DNA of 64,000 nt, taken from NCBI RefSeq assembly GCF_932294415.1, contig NC_065538.1, positions 48,646,843 through 48,710,842 on the forward strand. Direction: 5' to 3'. Both the position numbers and the translations under genes were made by a program. The stretch's first letter is position 1; the number at the start of each line of letters is the position of its first letter. This DNA is from Quercus robur. Its lineage: Eukaryota > Streptophyta > Magnoliopsida > Fagales > Fagaceae. The notes beneath the pieces were generated by a model, which was given only the letters and a program-made list of their open reading frames with translations, was not told the origin of the DNA and searched no databases. Below are positions 1 through 11,293 of the stretch, in pieces.

Positions 1-549
1 GAGGCCGTGAACAAGGTCATAGTGAACGGACTAAAGAAGAGACTGGACGAGGCAAAGGGGAGATGGGCAGAAGAACTCCCCCACGTCTTATGGACTTATC
101 GGATGACGCCACGACGATCGACCGGTGAGACCCCCTTCTCGATGACTTATGGGGCTGAGGTCGTGCTCCCGATCGAGAACAACTTTCCCACGCTAAGGTC
201 TAAATTGTTTACCCCAAACGATAACAACGAGTTATTGGAACGGAGTCTGGACCTGGCTGAAGAAAGAAGGGAAAAAGCGATGATTCATATGGCCTATTAT
301 CACCAGAAGCTGAGACAGGGGTATGATGCTAATGTCAAACTGCGGCCTCTGGGTCCAGGTGATCTCGTGATGAGAAAGATTCTTGGCAGCGCAAAGAACC
401 CCTCTTGGGGCAAGTTGGGGCCCAATTGGGAGGGACCATACCGTGTCACATCCGTGGCCGGAATAGGCGCCTATTACCTAGAAGATTTGGATGAAAAAGC
501 TGTACCCCGACCATGGAATGTAAATAATCTCAGAAGATATTGTTATTAA
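1..549 (+). CDS. Gypsy pol polyprotein, integrase C-terminal part (5' end outside window)
   Basis: The reading frame is open from base 1 to the TAA at 547-549, giving about 182 residues. It begins just after the catalytic glutamate region of integrase and contains the post-catalytic helices (NKVIVNGLKKRL, HVLWTYRMTPRRSTGETPF) followed by the C-terminal GPGDLVMRK...LGPNWEGPYRV block typical of Gypsy integrases. Copy B encodes the same protein at about 12175-12703 but with stop codons, whereas copy A is uninterrupted here. The true start of pol lies upstream of the window, so the first in-frame start codon seen here is not a real start. Function: strand transfer of the retrotransposon DNA into the host chromosome. 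Confidence 0.88.
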   Translation, partial: EAVNKVIVNGLKKRLDEAKGRWAEELPHVLWTYRMTPRRSTGETPFSMTYGAEVVLPIENNFPTLRSKLFTPNDNNELLERSLDLAEERREKAMIHMAYYHQKLRQGYDANVKLRPLGPGDLVMRKILGSAKNPSWGKLGPNWEGPYRVTSVAGIGAYYLEDLDEKAVPRPWNVNNLRRYCY

Positions 550-617
550 TGAGAATGGCTTAGCACACGTTTTCTTTCATGACTATCCGCTGCTTGCTGG
601 TCCACTGACAATATTTA

Positions 618-1738
618 TAAGTTTTAAACAGAACCTAAGTCCTGCATGGCTCCTCGGACCACAGACTTAGGGGAAGTTAATACTTAAGGCAATCAACCGT
701 AAGTTTTGGACAGAACCAAGGCCTTGCATGGTCCTCGGACTCAAGCCTATGGGGAAACCAAATACACGAAAGAAAAACCATGAGTTTTGGACAGAACCAA
801 GGCCTTGCATGGTCCTCGGACTCAAGCCTATGGGGAAACCAAATACACGAAAGAAAAACCGTAAGTTTTGGACAGAACCAAGGCCTTGCATGGTCCTCGG
901 ACTCAAGCCTATGGGGAAACCAAGTACACAAGAAAAACCATAAGTTTTAAACAGAACCTCAGTCCTGCATGGCTCCTCGGACCACAGACTTAGGGGAAGT
1001 TAATACTTAAGGCAACCAACCGTAAGTTTTGGACAGAACCAAGGCCTTGCATGGTCCTCGGACTCAAGCCTATGGGGAAACCAAATACACGAAAGAAAAA
1101 CCATGAGTTTTAGACAGAACCAAGGCCTTGCATGGTCCTCGGACTCAAGCCTATGGGGAAACCAAATACACGAAAGAAAAACCGTAAGTTTTGGACAGAA
1201 CCAAGGCCTTGCATGGTCCTCGGACTCAAGCCTATGGGGAAACCAAGTACACAAGAAAAACCATAAGTTTTAAACAGAACCTCAGTCCTGCATGGCTCCT
1301 CGGACCACAGACTTAGGGGAAATTAATACTTAAGGCAACCGACCGTAAGTTTTGGACAGAACCAAGGCCTTGCATGGTCCTCGGACTCAAGCCTATGGGG
1401 AAACCAAATACACGAAAGAAAAACCATGAGTTTTGGACAGAACCAAGGCCTTGCATGGTCCTCCGACTCAAGCCTATGGGGAAACCAAATACACGAAAGA
1501 AAAACCATAAGTTTTGGACAGAACCAAGGCCTTGCATGGTCCTCGGACTCAAGCCTATGGGGAAACCAAGTACACAAGAAAAACCATAAGTTTTAAACAG
1601 AACCTAAGTCCTGCATGGCTCCTCGGACCACAGACTTAGGGGAAATTAATACTTAAGGCAACTATTCATAAGTCTTAAACAGAACCTAAGTCATGCATGG
1701 TCCCTCGGACCACAGACTTAGGGGAAATTATTACTTAT
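618..1738 (+). repeat. 81-bp tandem array with a 323-bp higher-order period (copy A)
   Basis: Units of 81 bp (core accaaggccttgcatggtcc, then ctcaagcctatggggaaacc) are arranged as three similar units plus one diverged unit containing cctgcatggctcctcggacc. This four-unit block repeats with a period of 323 bp: matching reading frames begin at 677, 1000 and 1323. The array lies between the end of pol and the 3' end of the antisense gene, so it separates two convergent genes. Tandem repeats in this 3' untranslated position are known from Tat/Ogre elements. Because 81 is a multiple of three, frames stay open on both strands without being coding. Confidence 0.92.
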
Positions 1739-2042
1739 GATAGATTGGGAGATTATTACTTAAAGGAAATCACTTTAATGCATGCGCACAGTCTAGCACC
1801 ATCGCAACCCTCAAATGCGCAGCCCAAAAACCCATTTTTATTTTGACCATTTACCTGTATCTACATCGTTGCAAATGTTTAAAAAAGAGCGCTACTGACA
1901 TACATCCATAGTAAGCAAAACGAACATTTTATATCATTAGTCCGAGTACATTAGAAAGAGAGGTCCTTACAAAAGAATGGAAAAATAAGACGACTCTCAT
2001 TCAAAAAAAAAAAGGGGGTACAAAGATCAAAAGCCTAAAAGG
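1739..2042. other. Spacer between the tandem array and the antisense gene
   Basis: No gene is seen here. It is AT-rich with a short A run near 2004-2016, and lies downstream of both the sense pol gene and the antisense gene, so it would hold the 3' ends of both transcripts. Confidence 0.6.
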
Positions 2043-4482
2043 CTAAGCCTTAGCGGGAGGATCTTCTTTCTGCTCGGGCTGAGGAGGAGGAACCTCAATG
2101 GAAGAGTCTGTGGCAGGATCCTTCACCATATCAGGCACGAGGACGGCATCAGGCACCGCCAGGTCTTGCTCCGAAGCGACTTGGGCTTCATCAGGATTAG
2201 CTCGGATCTCCTGAGGATAGAAGATGCTCTCGGGCAGTCTCAGTGCCGAATCCGCAGGAACTCCTGCAGCATCGAGACCATGAGCCCATGAAATACTGCA
2301 GTAATCCCTGCACACCTCGGGGATCTCCTCGGATAGCCTGGCTTCCGTCTCTTCAGCCCCGAGCTGGCGAGCAGCATTCTTCTCGGCCTTAGTAGCCTCT
2401 CGGATCAGCTGGGCCTCCTCTTTGGCCTGCCTCAGCTCATCCTTAACTTTTTGCAGGGCAATCTTGAGATCCTGCACTGCCTGCCTCTCAGTGGCGAGGT
2501 TAATCTGTGTTGAGTACAGCTCTTTGCGCTGGTCCTCCGCCTGGGTCTCGGCACTCTTTAAACCAGCCTCTGCACTTTTGCGCCGGTTCTCCGACACCTT
2601 GAACTCGTCCGTGAGTTTAAGGTGCTCGTGCTTGAGGGACCCCAAGGCTTTCTCCATCTCCACCCGAGCCTGGGTCTCAGCCTCAGCCCGACTACGGCTA
2701 TCACGGCAAAACTCATCAGCCACGAACACCTGCTGAGTAATCTACGAACGAAACAAGATTGTTTTGAAAAAGAAATCTAACAGGGGTAAATAAATTAATA
2801 AAACAGTAAAAGGATTACTTACCAACGCGAGATCCCTTTTTAGGGATAGGAAGAGCTCGGACTGAGAGAACCGCCTATAGGCCTCCATGTCCCGAGGAAG
2901 GAGAAGGGGCTGCTCTAAGGCATCCGCCACGTACCCTACCCGACCTCGGTTATACTCTCGGACCGAAGCATTGAAAGGGATGGCAACCCCATCCAGTTCC
3001 AGCTTGGGGTTCCATGCACGAGGGGAAGCGCGCACTTCAGCAAGGTTCTCCTCATCCCGGCTCTCCGAGGAGTTACCCCTTCTGCTCCTTGGCGCCCGCG
3101 TGGTCTTTTGCTGCTTGGTCGGCTGGGCAATCACCTCACCTTCCTCAGGAGTGTCAACCGGCCTCTTCTTCTTCAGGTCCGGATTAACCTTAAGGCTAGG
3201 GTCCGAGATGCCCTGAGGGACCACAGGGGGAAGGGTTTTGACCTGTGATGGAGTTGGTCCTTTCGATGACTGACCCTTCGATGACTGACCTTTCCCTCGG
3301 GAGGACATCAGCTCCTTTAGAAACTTTCCTTTTCCTGCCATGGGCTCTACCTCTTCGTCTGAAGTATCGTCCGAGCAGATAACGATTGAGGGAATACCAA
3401 CTGCGGAATGTTGGTCCTGCTCTGCTTCGGGATTAGAAAGCTCCACCAAAGGGTTTTGCTGAATTTCCTCCTCGAAGTAAAACTTATCTATCTCTTCCTC
3501 AAGGGAAAGACGAGATGATTCAGCCTCTTCTTCAACCAAAACAGCAGCGCCAGGCTCGTTTACCGGAGGTAGCTGCTCTGCTAAGTAGGGATTTCTGACA
3601 CCAGGCAACACAACTGGTGGCAGATCGTGGTCAGCTAGGAACCCGTCCTTGGACACGTCAATTCTAGCCAGCCTCGGACTGCCAGCCCTTATAGCGTGAC
3701 CGACTGCCTGAAAAGCGCTGCTCAAAGGTTGATAGCCCAGAACCAGATGGGCCGCACGCAACTGTCCGTCCTCGGCGACGTAAATCTCCGACCTGAGGAG
3801 ATAGTTCAACGCTGGCACGTTCACAAAGTTTATCCGAGGAGCAACGTGAATTTTGTCTGCAAACAAACCAAGAAAAGTGAGGTTAGACCATGAAATTTTC
3901 CAATTACAAAGAAAGCAAGAAAAATAACCCCTCAACACTAAATCCTTTCCCAAAAAGGACCAATCCTAAAAGCGCCGCACCTGGGTTTCCTGCCCGAGTT
4001 GGACAATGAATACCGTCGAACCACTCCCCAGAAGCAATGAGGAAGTCATTCTTCACGGTCTTATTGGATACTGGAAGACAAGAGATCAACCTAACGTCCT
4101 CGTTCCGGGATTTAAGATAATACCCATCATCCCCGAGGCAGTGACATTCGTACAGATAAGCCACATCGTGCCAAGTAAGGCCTAGATTCATCCGCTCGTC
4201 TAAGACATCTACACAGCCTAGTATCTTGAACATATTCGGGGCACACTGATACGGCGTCAACCTATGGTTGAACAGGTATTCCCTTGTGATCCTACGCATG
4301 GGAAGTGTCATCCCTCCCTCTATGAAAGCAATCATGGGGATAATGACTTCTCCCTCAACTCTATCTGTCAATACTCCTTCCAGAGGACAGTACCGCAGCC
4401 CAACCCCAGGGGGAATGTGGTATTTAGCCCTAAAGGCCTCCATAGCGGCTGGAGTTTTTACTAATTTTTCGAATCTACCCAT
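2043..4482 (-). CDS. Antisense ORF of Tat/Retand element (plant putative gypsy-type transposon protein), three exons
   Basis: The gene reads against pol. Proposed exons on the minus strand are 4482-3981, 3856-2823 and 2741-2043, with GT donors and AG acceptors at every junction. They total 2235 nt, exactly 745 codons, and the frame is kept across both introns. The start is the ATG at 4482, immediately after a pyrimidine-rich CAG acceptor. A 5' UTR intron (donor near 4580) is therefore likely. Residues about 20-150 resemble the plant 'putative gypsy type transposon' domain (PF04195-like): conserved IEGGMTLPMRR, LTPYQCAPNMFKIL and LGLTWHDVAYLYECH. The middle exon is acidic and Ser/Pro-rich with basic patches (KQQKTTRAPRSRR). 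The last exon is a long predicted coiled coil (about residues 522-640) and an acidic tail. The function of this family is unknown. No stop or frameshift is seen, unlike the decayed homologue in copy B. Confidence 0.8.
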
Positions 4483-4761
4483 CTGAACTGAAATGGGGAA
4501 ATGAAAGTTGAGACCAAGAAGAAAAGTAAAGTCCGAGGAGGGAATTGAAACGGCGAAAAGAACGAAATGTACTGGTACCTGCACAAAACGCTCAATGGGA
4601 CGCCTGGAAATCTCTCTTGGACGAAACGCTTCACGAAGAATGGCTACGGTGGCGCAACGGACGCAAGTGTTCGTATATCTCTGGGATTCGATGGAGTTCT
4701 CTGGAGTCCTTGGAGGTTTATGAAATACAGATAAGAAGAAGGAACTGAACCCCTCTGACGT

Positions 4762-4770
4762 CTTATATAG
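4762..4770 (-). promoter_or_regulatory. TATA box of the antisense gene (copy A)
   Basis: The minus strand reads CTATATAAG, about 280 bp upstream of the antisense ATG and 258 bp before the 3' LTR. The identical 9-mer occupies the equivalent place in copies B (16267-16275) and C (21339-21347), which supports a real antisense promoter. Confidence 0.65.
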
Positions 4771-5017
4771 CCAGGAGGAGAGAGAAAAGATCGCTCCTGC
4801 CTAAAAATACGAGAAAAAACGATGGCCGTTCGATCCACGCCACGCCGTTGGATGAAGGGAACATAACGCCTCCAGAAGTTAATGGCCGCGCCTCGTAAAT
4901 TGTAGCGCGTCAAAAGTAACCGTCCGCACGCGCGCCACACGATCTCCTTATTTCCATCCTCTCATAAACATCAAAATCCCGCTTTTCTCCTCGGAGGGAG
5001 ATAAAAACCGGAGTTTT

Positions 5018-5027
5018 GAGGGGCTAT
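5018..5027 (+). other. Polypurine tract / plus-strand primer region (copy A)
   Basis: Gaggggctat abuts the LTR start TGTGGGGCC. The aggggctat-TGT junction recurs in copies B and C. Confidence 0.65.
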
Positions 5028-5705
5028 TGTGGGGCCCGACCCAAAAATAATGGACTATTCCGAATTCAGGCCCGTCCGAGGAGCTTCCTGTCCGAAGGGA
5101 AACCACATATGAAGCACTACTCAATCCCAATAACGCCAAGGAAACCTGTCCGAGGAGTAACTCCTCCTCGGACACCACGAATCCCAGACGAGGAACTCTC
5201 CAGCTATTTCAGTTCATCCTCCCAACATATAAAATGAATAAAATCCAAAATATCTCATGGAAAGCTACCACCACATTAATTGCGCCCCAACCACCCCCTT
5301 GGCCGCATTAATGAGGAAAAGACACTTGAACAGTACCGCCTTGGCCTCTGCAACTCACAAAGGGACTGATGAGGGCGTCTGATGGGACAGGTGCTCAAGT
5401 AGATGCTTAGATGATCAACAGGTGTAAGGTTGAGATGAGAGGAAGAGAACTATATAATGTAGTGGAGTCCCTCAAAGAAGGGGACGGAAAAACTGTATAA
5501 GGAACTAAAGAAATAGAATCAGGAGAGAGAGATCCATTCATGTGTTTTTATTTCTTTTTGCAAACAACACTGTCCATGCATTAGACCGAATAGGTTCACT
5601 GAGGCTAAGTTCTTTAACCCATCCTCTACAAACATTTATTGTGGGTTGCGCTTTGGGCCAAGGCCTGATCAACTGAAGTTGGGCCAGGAAAATCGTGCAA
5701 CTACA
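5028..5705 (+). repeat. 3' LTR of copy A
   Basis: The LTR starts TGTGGGGCC after the polypurine tract and probably ends ...CTACA at 5705 (about 678 bp). The end is set by analogy with the CTTACA ends of copies B and C, since no second LTR is available. A TATA motif (tatataat, 5451-5458) lies where the Pol II promoter would be. The block around ccgcattaatgagg (about 5302-5318) is shared with the LTR of copy B. Confidence 0.75.
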
Positions 5706-6652
5706 ATAATTTTTACAAGGAAATTTATTGAATTTGTTTTTACACATCAATAGTTGAGGAATCTAAATCATAAATGTCTCTATTGGAAATTGAGTGTCAA
5801 CCAGTTAAGTTACAATATTCTTTATAAAAAATTATTGAAATATTGGAGAAAACTAATAATAATTTTTACCGCACATCAGGAATTCTGCTAGTATATAATA
5901 AAAGTTGGGTTTAGACGTTGTGATTGTGCCAAGTGACGGCACTAAATTGCAGAAATTTTCTTAGATTTTTAGATTTTAGGAAAAAATATATATATAATTT
6001 TTCTTCAACTATAATTTCTAAGTGGATTTAATTTTTCTTCAACAATAATGTCTAAGTGGATAAGAATCTTAATTTGATTAAAGTTGAATTACACTTGCTG
6101 TGCTTAATTTAATTCTAATATAGTTACTTCACGTGGTGCTAACAACGAAGGAAGGATTTTGATGAATGCTAAACCCAACAGTAGTTGCTTCACGTGGTGC
6201 TAAAAAGAAGTAAGGATAAAGTTCTATTCAATTAATATTAGCTTATTAATTTAAACCCAGTAGTATTTGCTTCATGTGGAACAAGGATGAATAAAGTTCT
6301 ATTCAATTAATATTAGCTTATTAATTTAAACCCAGCAGTAGTTGCTTCACATGGTGCTTAATTTGTTTTTTTCTTTAGTTTATTTGTCTAAGGGTGCAAC
6401 GTAGTATAATCCAAAAACTATGAATCAAATATAAAATTATATATATATATAAGTCGGTTATAAAATTCTATTCAATTAATATTAGCTTTAGACTTTTTGT
6501 TCATATAAAATTCTTAAATGTGGAGTATATGTGTGTGTATATATATCAAATAATTCATAATTAATACCCATCATACAGTTCTTTTGTGCTATTCTTTTAC
6601 CTACAACCTCTATTATTCTCTTCTTCTACTTACAACCTTACAAGTACATATT
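5706..6652. other. AT-rich spacer between copies A and B; no gene
   Basis: No coding sequence is supported. It contains a stretch at about 5885-5995 related to about 45203-45305 (shared words gttgggyttagacgtygtg and ttagattttta). It also has a cluster of near-repeats at 6120-6360. Confidence 0.6.
6120..6360 (+). repeat. Local repeats around 'gttgcttcacgtggtgcta'
   Basis: Four related copies of gtagttgcttcacgtggtgc occur, with two longer repeated blocks (attcaattaatattagctta followed by ttaatttaaacccag). A partial third copy lies near 6468-6490. This is a local tandem duplication with no coding potential. Confidence 0.7.
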
Positions 6653-7452
6653 TGTAGGGATAAGGGGCCTAAGAATATATGTTGGGCCTTAGGCCTTTTC
6701 TGAGGACGCTTATTGGTTCGAGGACAAATAAACAGTAATGAAGATGTAAGACTCAGAACTTCACGAGCAAGCTATAACTAAGAAGGTTTGGGAAGGTAGG
6801 CTGAGGAGGAGTATCTCCTGCACTAAGCGAAGTAGAGGTCAAAAGGTGTGTTCCATCATCCAGAGTGACATTCCAAGAACTTCTATTGATAAGGATATGG
6901 ATCATGAACGTACAAGACAAATGAGAGCTGTGAAATATCTAAGAGAAAACTGCTGCCACCACATTGAATGTTCTGTAGCTAACTCTCTGGCCGCATTAAT
7001 GAGGAAGTGATATCTAAACTGTACTTTTTAGCCTTACAGCTACTCCAAAAGATTTCAAGAATGTGTTAATGGGACAAAGATCAACACCAGCAATCTAATG
7101 TAAACGTGAAGGGCGAAGATGAAAGAAAGTAGAGAGTATAAAATAGAAGGAAGACCCAGATGGAAGAGGATCAGAAAATTGAGAAAGAAATAATGTAGCA
7201 ATAAGAGTTGTACTTGTAATCAACTTCAAAAAATATATATAAGAACTGATCTCCTCAGACTGTGTCGAGGACTATTTTCTTTGGAGAAAACCAGTCTCTC
7301 TTTACCTTATTGTCATTTGAATCCACTATAATTGCTAACCAACTCATTATAGCTTAGTTTTCCAACCCACTCTCTACAAATTCATTGTATTGGGTTCTTT
7401 GAACCTAGATTCTTTTAACTTTTAGGCTTAGGACCCAAATTGCGTCCTTACA
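6653..7452 (+). repeat. 5' LTR of copy B
   Basis: It starts TGTAGGGATAAGG and ends GCGTCCTTACA, directly followed by the primer site. A TATA-like tataaaatag lies near 7137-7146. It matches 16552-17353 with many transitions. Confidence 0.92.
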
Positions 7453-7453
7453 A

Positions 7454-7472
7454 TTGGCGCCGTCTGTGGGAA
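7454..7472 (+). other. tRNA primer binding site (copy B)
   Basis: TTGGCGCCGTCTGTGGGAA lies one base after the 5' LTR. The same site occurs in copy C at 19035. I do not assign the primer tRNA. Confidence 0.8.
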
Positions 7473-7599
7473 ATTCTTATGTTCTAGTGAGCTTAACGTT
7501 CAGTTATGGTGGGTTTAGGTCCGAATTAGGTGGAATCTATGGGGTCCCAATGTCAAGATCATTTCCTCCATCTTGAACGAAAAAGGGACCGGAAGGGAA

Positions 7600-8446
7600 G
7601 TGTGCATACCACCCATACTAGTAGGAGTCAATCCGAGGTGGGAGCCACATCTCCCATGAAGAGAATGCTAGAAACATGCAACAAGAGATAGATCATTTGC
7701 AGAGGAAACTACGCTGTAAGCAAAGGAGAAGGACTTCTTCAAGCTCAGAATCACCCTCCGATGATGATGGTAGTTATAGGCCTAGGTCGAGGACTCCTCC
7801 TCGTGAATCTTTCTCGTGTGATGATAAATACCATCATGAGCACATAAATAGGAGCTCGTCTTGCAAAGGCGTGGGAAACGACGTTATGAGTAAGGCGTTG
7901 AACCAAATTTCCAGGTCGCCTTTCACATGTAGAATTGAAGGAGGAAAACTTTCTTAGCAGTTTACTCAGCCAACATTCACCATGTATAATGGTCGAACAG
8001 CTGTCCACTTCAAGAATGAGGCCTTGATGTGCAAGGTGTTCCCGTCCAATCTAGGGCTTGTAGCAATGAGATGGTTTGATGGCCTCGGAGCAGGTTCTAT
8101 AGATTCCTTCAAGGGACTTACCCTGGCGTTTAGATCTCACTTTATCACATGCAGTAGGGTTCCTCAAGCCCTAGACTCCTTGCTATTTATGACTATGCGA
8201 GAAAGGGAGACCTTGAAAACGTACTCAGACAGATACTGGGAAATGTTCAATGAGATAGATGGTGACTTTGATGATGTGGCCGTAAGAACTTTCAAGGTCG
8301 ACCTACCTGCCAAGCATGGTTTAAGGAAGTCTTTGACTAGGAAACCTACTAACAGTGTACGTCAACTCATGGACCGAATTGATAAGTATAAATGGGTCGA
8401 GGAAGACCAACAACAAGGGAAGGGGAAGGCTAAGGTTATCCCTTAA
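7600..8446 (+). pseudogene. Gag of copy B (broken)
   Basis: A first open stretch (7676-7957) is Arg/Ser-rich and ends in a stop. A second frame (about 7958-8446) carries the retrotransposon gag core: FKNEALMCKVFPSNL, MRWFDGL, FRSHF, LKTYSDRYWEMFNEI and a basic tail. It resembles PF03732-type gag of Gypsy elements, which packages element RNA in cytoplasmic particles. Stops, frameshifts and the missing downstream zinc knuckle show it is inactive. Confidence 0.8.
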
Positions 8447-8790
8447 GAGACGAGGGATTTCAGGTCGGACCGATACAACAATAACCAGCCCCGAAAAGAA
8501 TTTGCTGGGCAATGGGGGTCTACCACTACTTAAATGGTTAACACGGTGGTCTGAGAACCAGTACACCAAATCTTGGAGAAAATCAAGAACAAGCCATTCT
8601 TTAAATGGCCAAATAAGATGGGGGTGACCCCATGAAGCACAATTAAAGCTTTTATTGCCAATACCACCAGGATTGAGGGCACACCACAAAGGATTGGAGA
8701 ACTTTGTAAAATCACCTAGAACAATTGGTCTGAGAAGGGAGGTTAAAGCAATTTCTGTATCATCCTAGTAGGCAAGGGGGCCAAGCAGGA

Positions 8791-9311
8791 TTGGAACCTC
8801 GGAGAGATGCTTCTTCGAGAGCCCCTTTGGGCACAATTAATGTCATCTTCACTACTCCGGGGAGGACTGATTCTCATCCGTCCAGGGTGATGTCTGTGGC
8901 TCAGCCGCCTGCCGAGGACTCTAGCCATGAGCCGAAGAAGGCTAGGATGGAGATCCGACCAATGCTGAGCTTCTCGGATGAAGATAAGGTTGGAACCATG
9001 CAATCACATGATGACGCCTTAGTGGTCACCTTTAGGATAGGGGGTATGATGTGAAGATGGTGTTGGTGGATCAGGGTAGCGGGACAAAAATTATGTATCC
9101 TGACTTGTACAAGAGGCTAAACTTGAAACCGGAGGATTTGACAAGTTATGACTTACCCCTGTTGTGCTTTGATGGGAAGGTTGTTATTCCAAAAGGTCAG
9201 ATTAGACTACCCGTGCAAGCAAGTTTAGAGGTAGTGGAGGTGGATTTTATTGTGGTGGATGCTTATTCTCCCTACACAGCCATTGTAGCACGATCTAGGT
9301 TCATGCCCTAG
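8791..9311 (+). pseudogene. Gag C-terminal linker and aspartic protease of copy B (broken)
   Basis: The stretch 8791-9054 carries a linker ending near LVVTFRIGG. After a frameshift, 9051-9311 encodes VDQGSGTKIMYPDLYKRL, LLCFDGKVVIPKGQIRLP, DFIVVDAYSPYTAIVARS. The VDQGS block is the usual Gypsy retropepsin-like active site (D-x-G-S), and YTAIVAR is the usual second flap region. The enzyme would cleave the polyprotein. The frameshift and the stop at 9309 make it non-functional. Confidence 0.75.
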
Positions 9312-9559
9312 GGGCTGTTTCTTCCACTCTACACTTGAAAGTGAAATATCCGTTTGGGGATCAGGTTGAAGAACTGGTTGGGAGCCAATTCATGACTAAG
9401 CAGTACTTGGTGGCCGCCATTATGCATCAATCTGAAATCGGGTCCTCGGCCTCCACTGATAAGGGCTTGTAGCAATCAAAGGCTTTGGTGTCACCTATGG
9501 AGGAGACAGCTGAAGGGGCGAAGTGTGAGGATTTAGAGAAGATTGTGGTAGATGATGAT

Positions 9560-10990
9560 TCAGAAAGGTTTTTTTAGGTCGGAGCTCAATTGCCCCCTCA
9601 GGAGAAGGAAGAGCTGATAGAGTTTCTTAGGAGGAACATTGACGTGTTCGCATGGAGTGCTTACGAAGCTCTTGGGGTGGATCCAAATTTCATTTGTCAT
9701 CATTTGAATGTCAATCCATCCGTCACTCCCAAAAAACAACCACTTCGGCGTTCATCTAAAGACCATTTTGATGTTGTCAAAGATGAGGTGATAAAATTTA
9801 AGCAGACCGAGACTATTAAATAGGTGTTTTACCCTGAGTGGCTAGCCAATACTGTAGTGGTGAAAAAGAAAAGTGGCAAGTGGCAAGTGTGTTTTGACTT
9901 CACAAATTTGAAGGCCTGTCCAAAAGACCATTTCCCTATGCCTCGGATAGACCAGCTAGTGGATACAATTGTAGGCCATCCTTGGATGAGCTTTTTGGAT
10001 GCCTTCTAGGGATACCATCAAATACCACTAGCCCTGGGTGATCAGGAGAAGACAATTTTTGTCACTCCTACTAGAAATTACCATTACAAAGTGATGCCTT
10101 TTGGTTTCAAGAATGTAGGATCTACCTATCAGAGGATGATGACTAGGATGTTTGAGCCACAATTGGGCAAGAATATTGAGATTTATATAGATGATTTGGT
10201 GGTGAAGAATAAGGCAGTGTCTTAGCATGTGGGAGATCTTGAGGATATTTTTGAGATACTGAGGAAACACAAACTCCACCTTGGCGTAGGCTCAAGTAAA
10301 TTTCTAGGCTATATGGTCACTCATCATGGAATTGAGGTCAACCCTAATCAAGTTAAAGCAATTAACATTCTACAACCACCTTGGAATCCTAAAGAAGTCC
10401 AGAAGCTAATTGGAATAACTGCTGCCCTGAATCGGTTTATCTCTCGATCAGCAGACAGATGTAGACCATTCTTCTAGTTGCTGAATAAGTGGAAGGGATT
10501 TGAGTGGACCAAGGAGTGTGCCTTGGCCTTCCAGCAACTTGAGAAATACCTTTCTCGGCCACCTATCATGTCCAGGCTTGAGGTGGACGAGGTCTTGTTT
10601 GCTTACATTTCTGTGGCTTCCCATGTAGTAAGCTTGATACTGATATGAATTGACAATAATGTGCAGATGCCAGTTTACTATATAAGTAAGTCGTTGCATG
10701 AAGCAGAAGTTCGTTATCTATCATTGGAGAAGGCCATTTTGGCAATAGTACATGCTACACATAAACTTTCTCACTACTTCCAGTCCTACACAGTTGTTGT
10801 TTTAACCCAACTTCTGTTTTGATCACTACTTCAGAGTGCTGATTTCACAGGGAGGATTGCCAAATGGGGTACGATCCTAGGGGTTTTTGATATCAAATAT
10901 ATGTCTCGCACCTCTATCAAGGGCCAAGTCCTCATAGATTTGGTGGCCGAGTTTGCTGAATCCCCATTAAAAGAAAAGATAGAGAAGTAG
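9560..10990 (+). pseudogene. Reverse transcriptase and RNase H of copy B (broken)
   Basis: The region aligns in one frame over most of its length, interrupted by stops at 9821, 10007, 10223, 10475, about 10646 and about 10819. Recognisable RT blocks are EWLANTVVVKKKSGKWQVC, CPKDHFPMPRIDQLVD, WMSFLDAF, FVTPTRNYHYKVMPFGFKN and the catalytic YIDD at 10184-10195. The RNase H part carries EVRYLSLEKAILAIVHA. These are standard Gypsy RT motifs. Most stops are TAG. Confidence 0.88.
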
Positions 10991-10993
10991 AAC

Positions 10994-11290
10994 ATGGATG
11001 GAAAATCAGTTGGCATGTTCTCCTTACAAGAACCTTTATCCTGGAGGGTATACGTTGATGGTGCAGCGAATCACAAAGGATCTGGAGTGGGGCTAGTTCT
11101 GATATCTTTTGAAAAGATCACAATTGAGAAATCCTTAAGATTGGGCTTCTCGGCCACAAACAACGAGGTTGAGTACGAGGCTCTATTGATAGGGATGACC
11201 ATGGTTCAGAGAATGGATAGAAAAGCAGTGAAGATATTCTTAGATTTGAGGTTGGTTGTAGGCCAAGTAAGTGGGGAGTTAGAGGCTTAG
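10994..11290 (+). pseudogene. Second, archaeal-type RNase H domain of copy B
   Basis: WRVYVDGAANHKGSGVGLVL and ATNNEVEYEALLIGM are the conserved blocks of the additional RNase H domain found between RNase H and integrase in Tat-lineage elements. Its presence is the main sequence argument for placing the family in that lineage. The frame ends with TAG at 11288, so it is inactive. Confidence 0.75.
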
Positions 11291-11293
11291 GAC

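Larger units (their letters stand above)
1..5705 (+). mobile_element. Copy A: 3' part of a Tat/Retand-type Gypsy LTR retrotransposon
   Basis: The element enters from the left edge inside integrase. In order it shows the end of pol (1-549), an 81-bp tandem array (618-1738), an antisense three-exon gene (2043-4482), a polypurine end and a 3' LTR (5028-5705). Integrase followed by tandem repeats and an antisense ORF is typical of Tat-lineage (Ogre/Retand) Gypsy elements. The 5' half lies outside the window, so no target duplication can be tested. Copies B and C in this window belong to the same family, as shown by shared polypurine-LTR junctions and 3' organisation. Confidence 0.85.

Noticed and set aside
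667..1589. Overlapping 71-84 codon ORFs on both strands in the copy A array
   Set aside because: They are the same 81-bp repeat read in frames that stay open because 81 is a multiple of three. There is no start context or homology, and they repeat exactly with the array.
2422..3893. Plus-strand ORFs opposite the antisense gene (2422-2736, 2887-3216, 3696-3893)
   Set aside because: They are shadows of the well-supported three-exon antisense gene.
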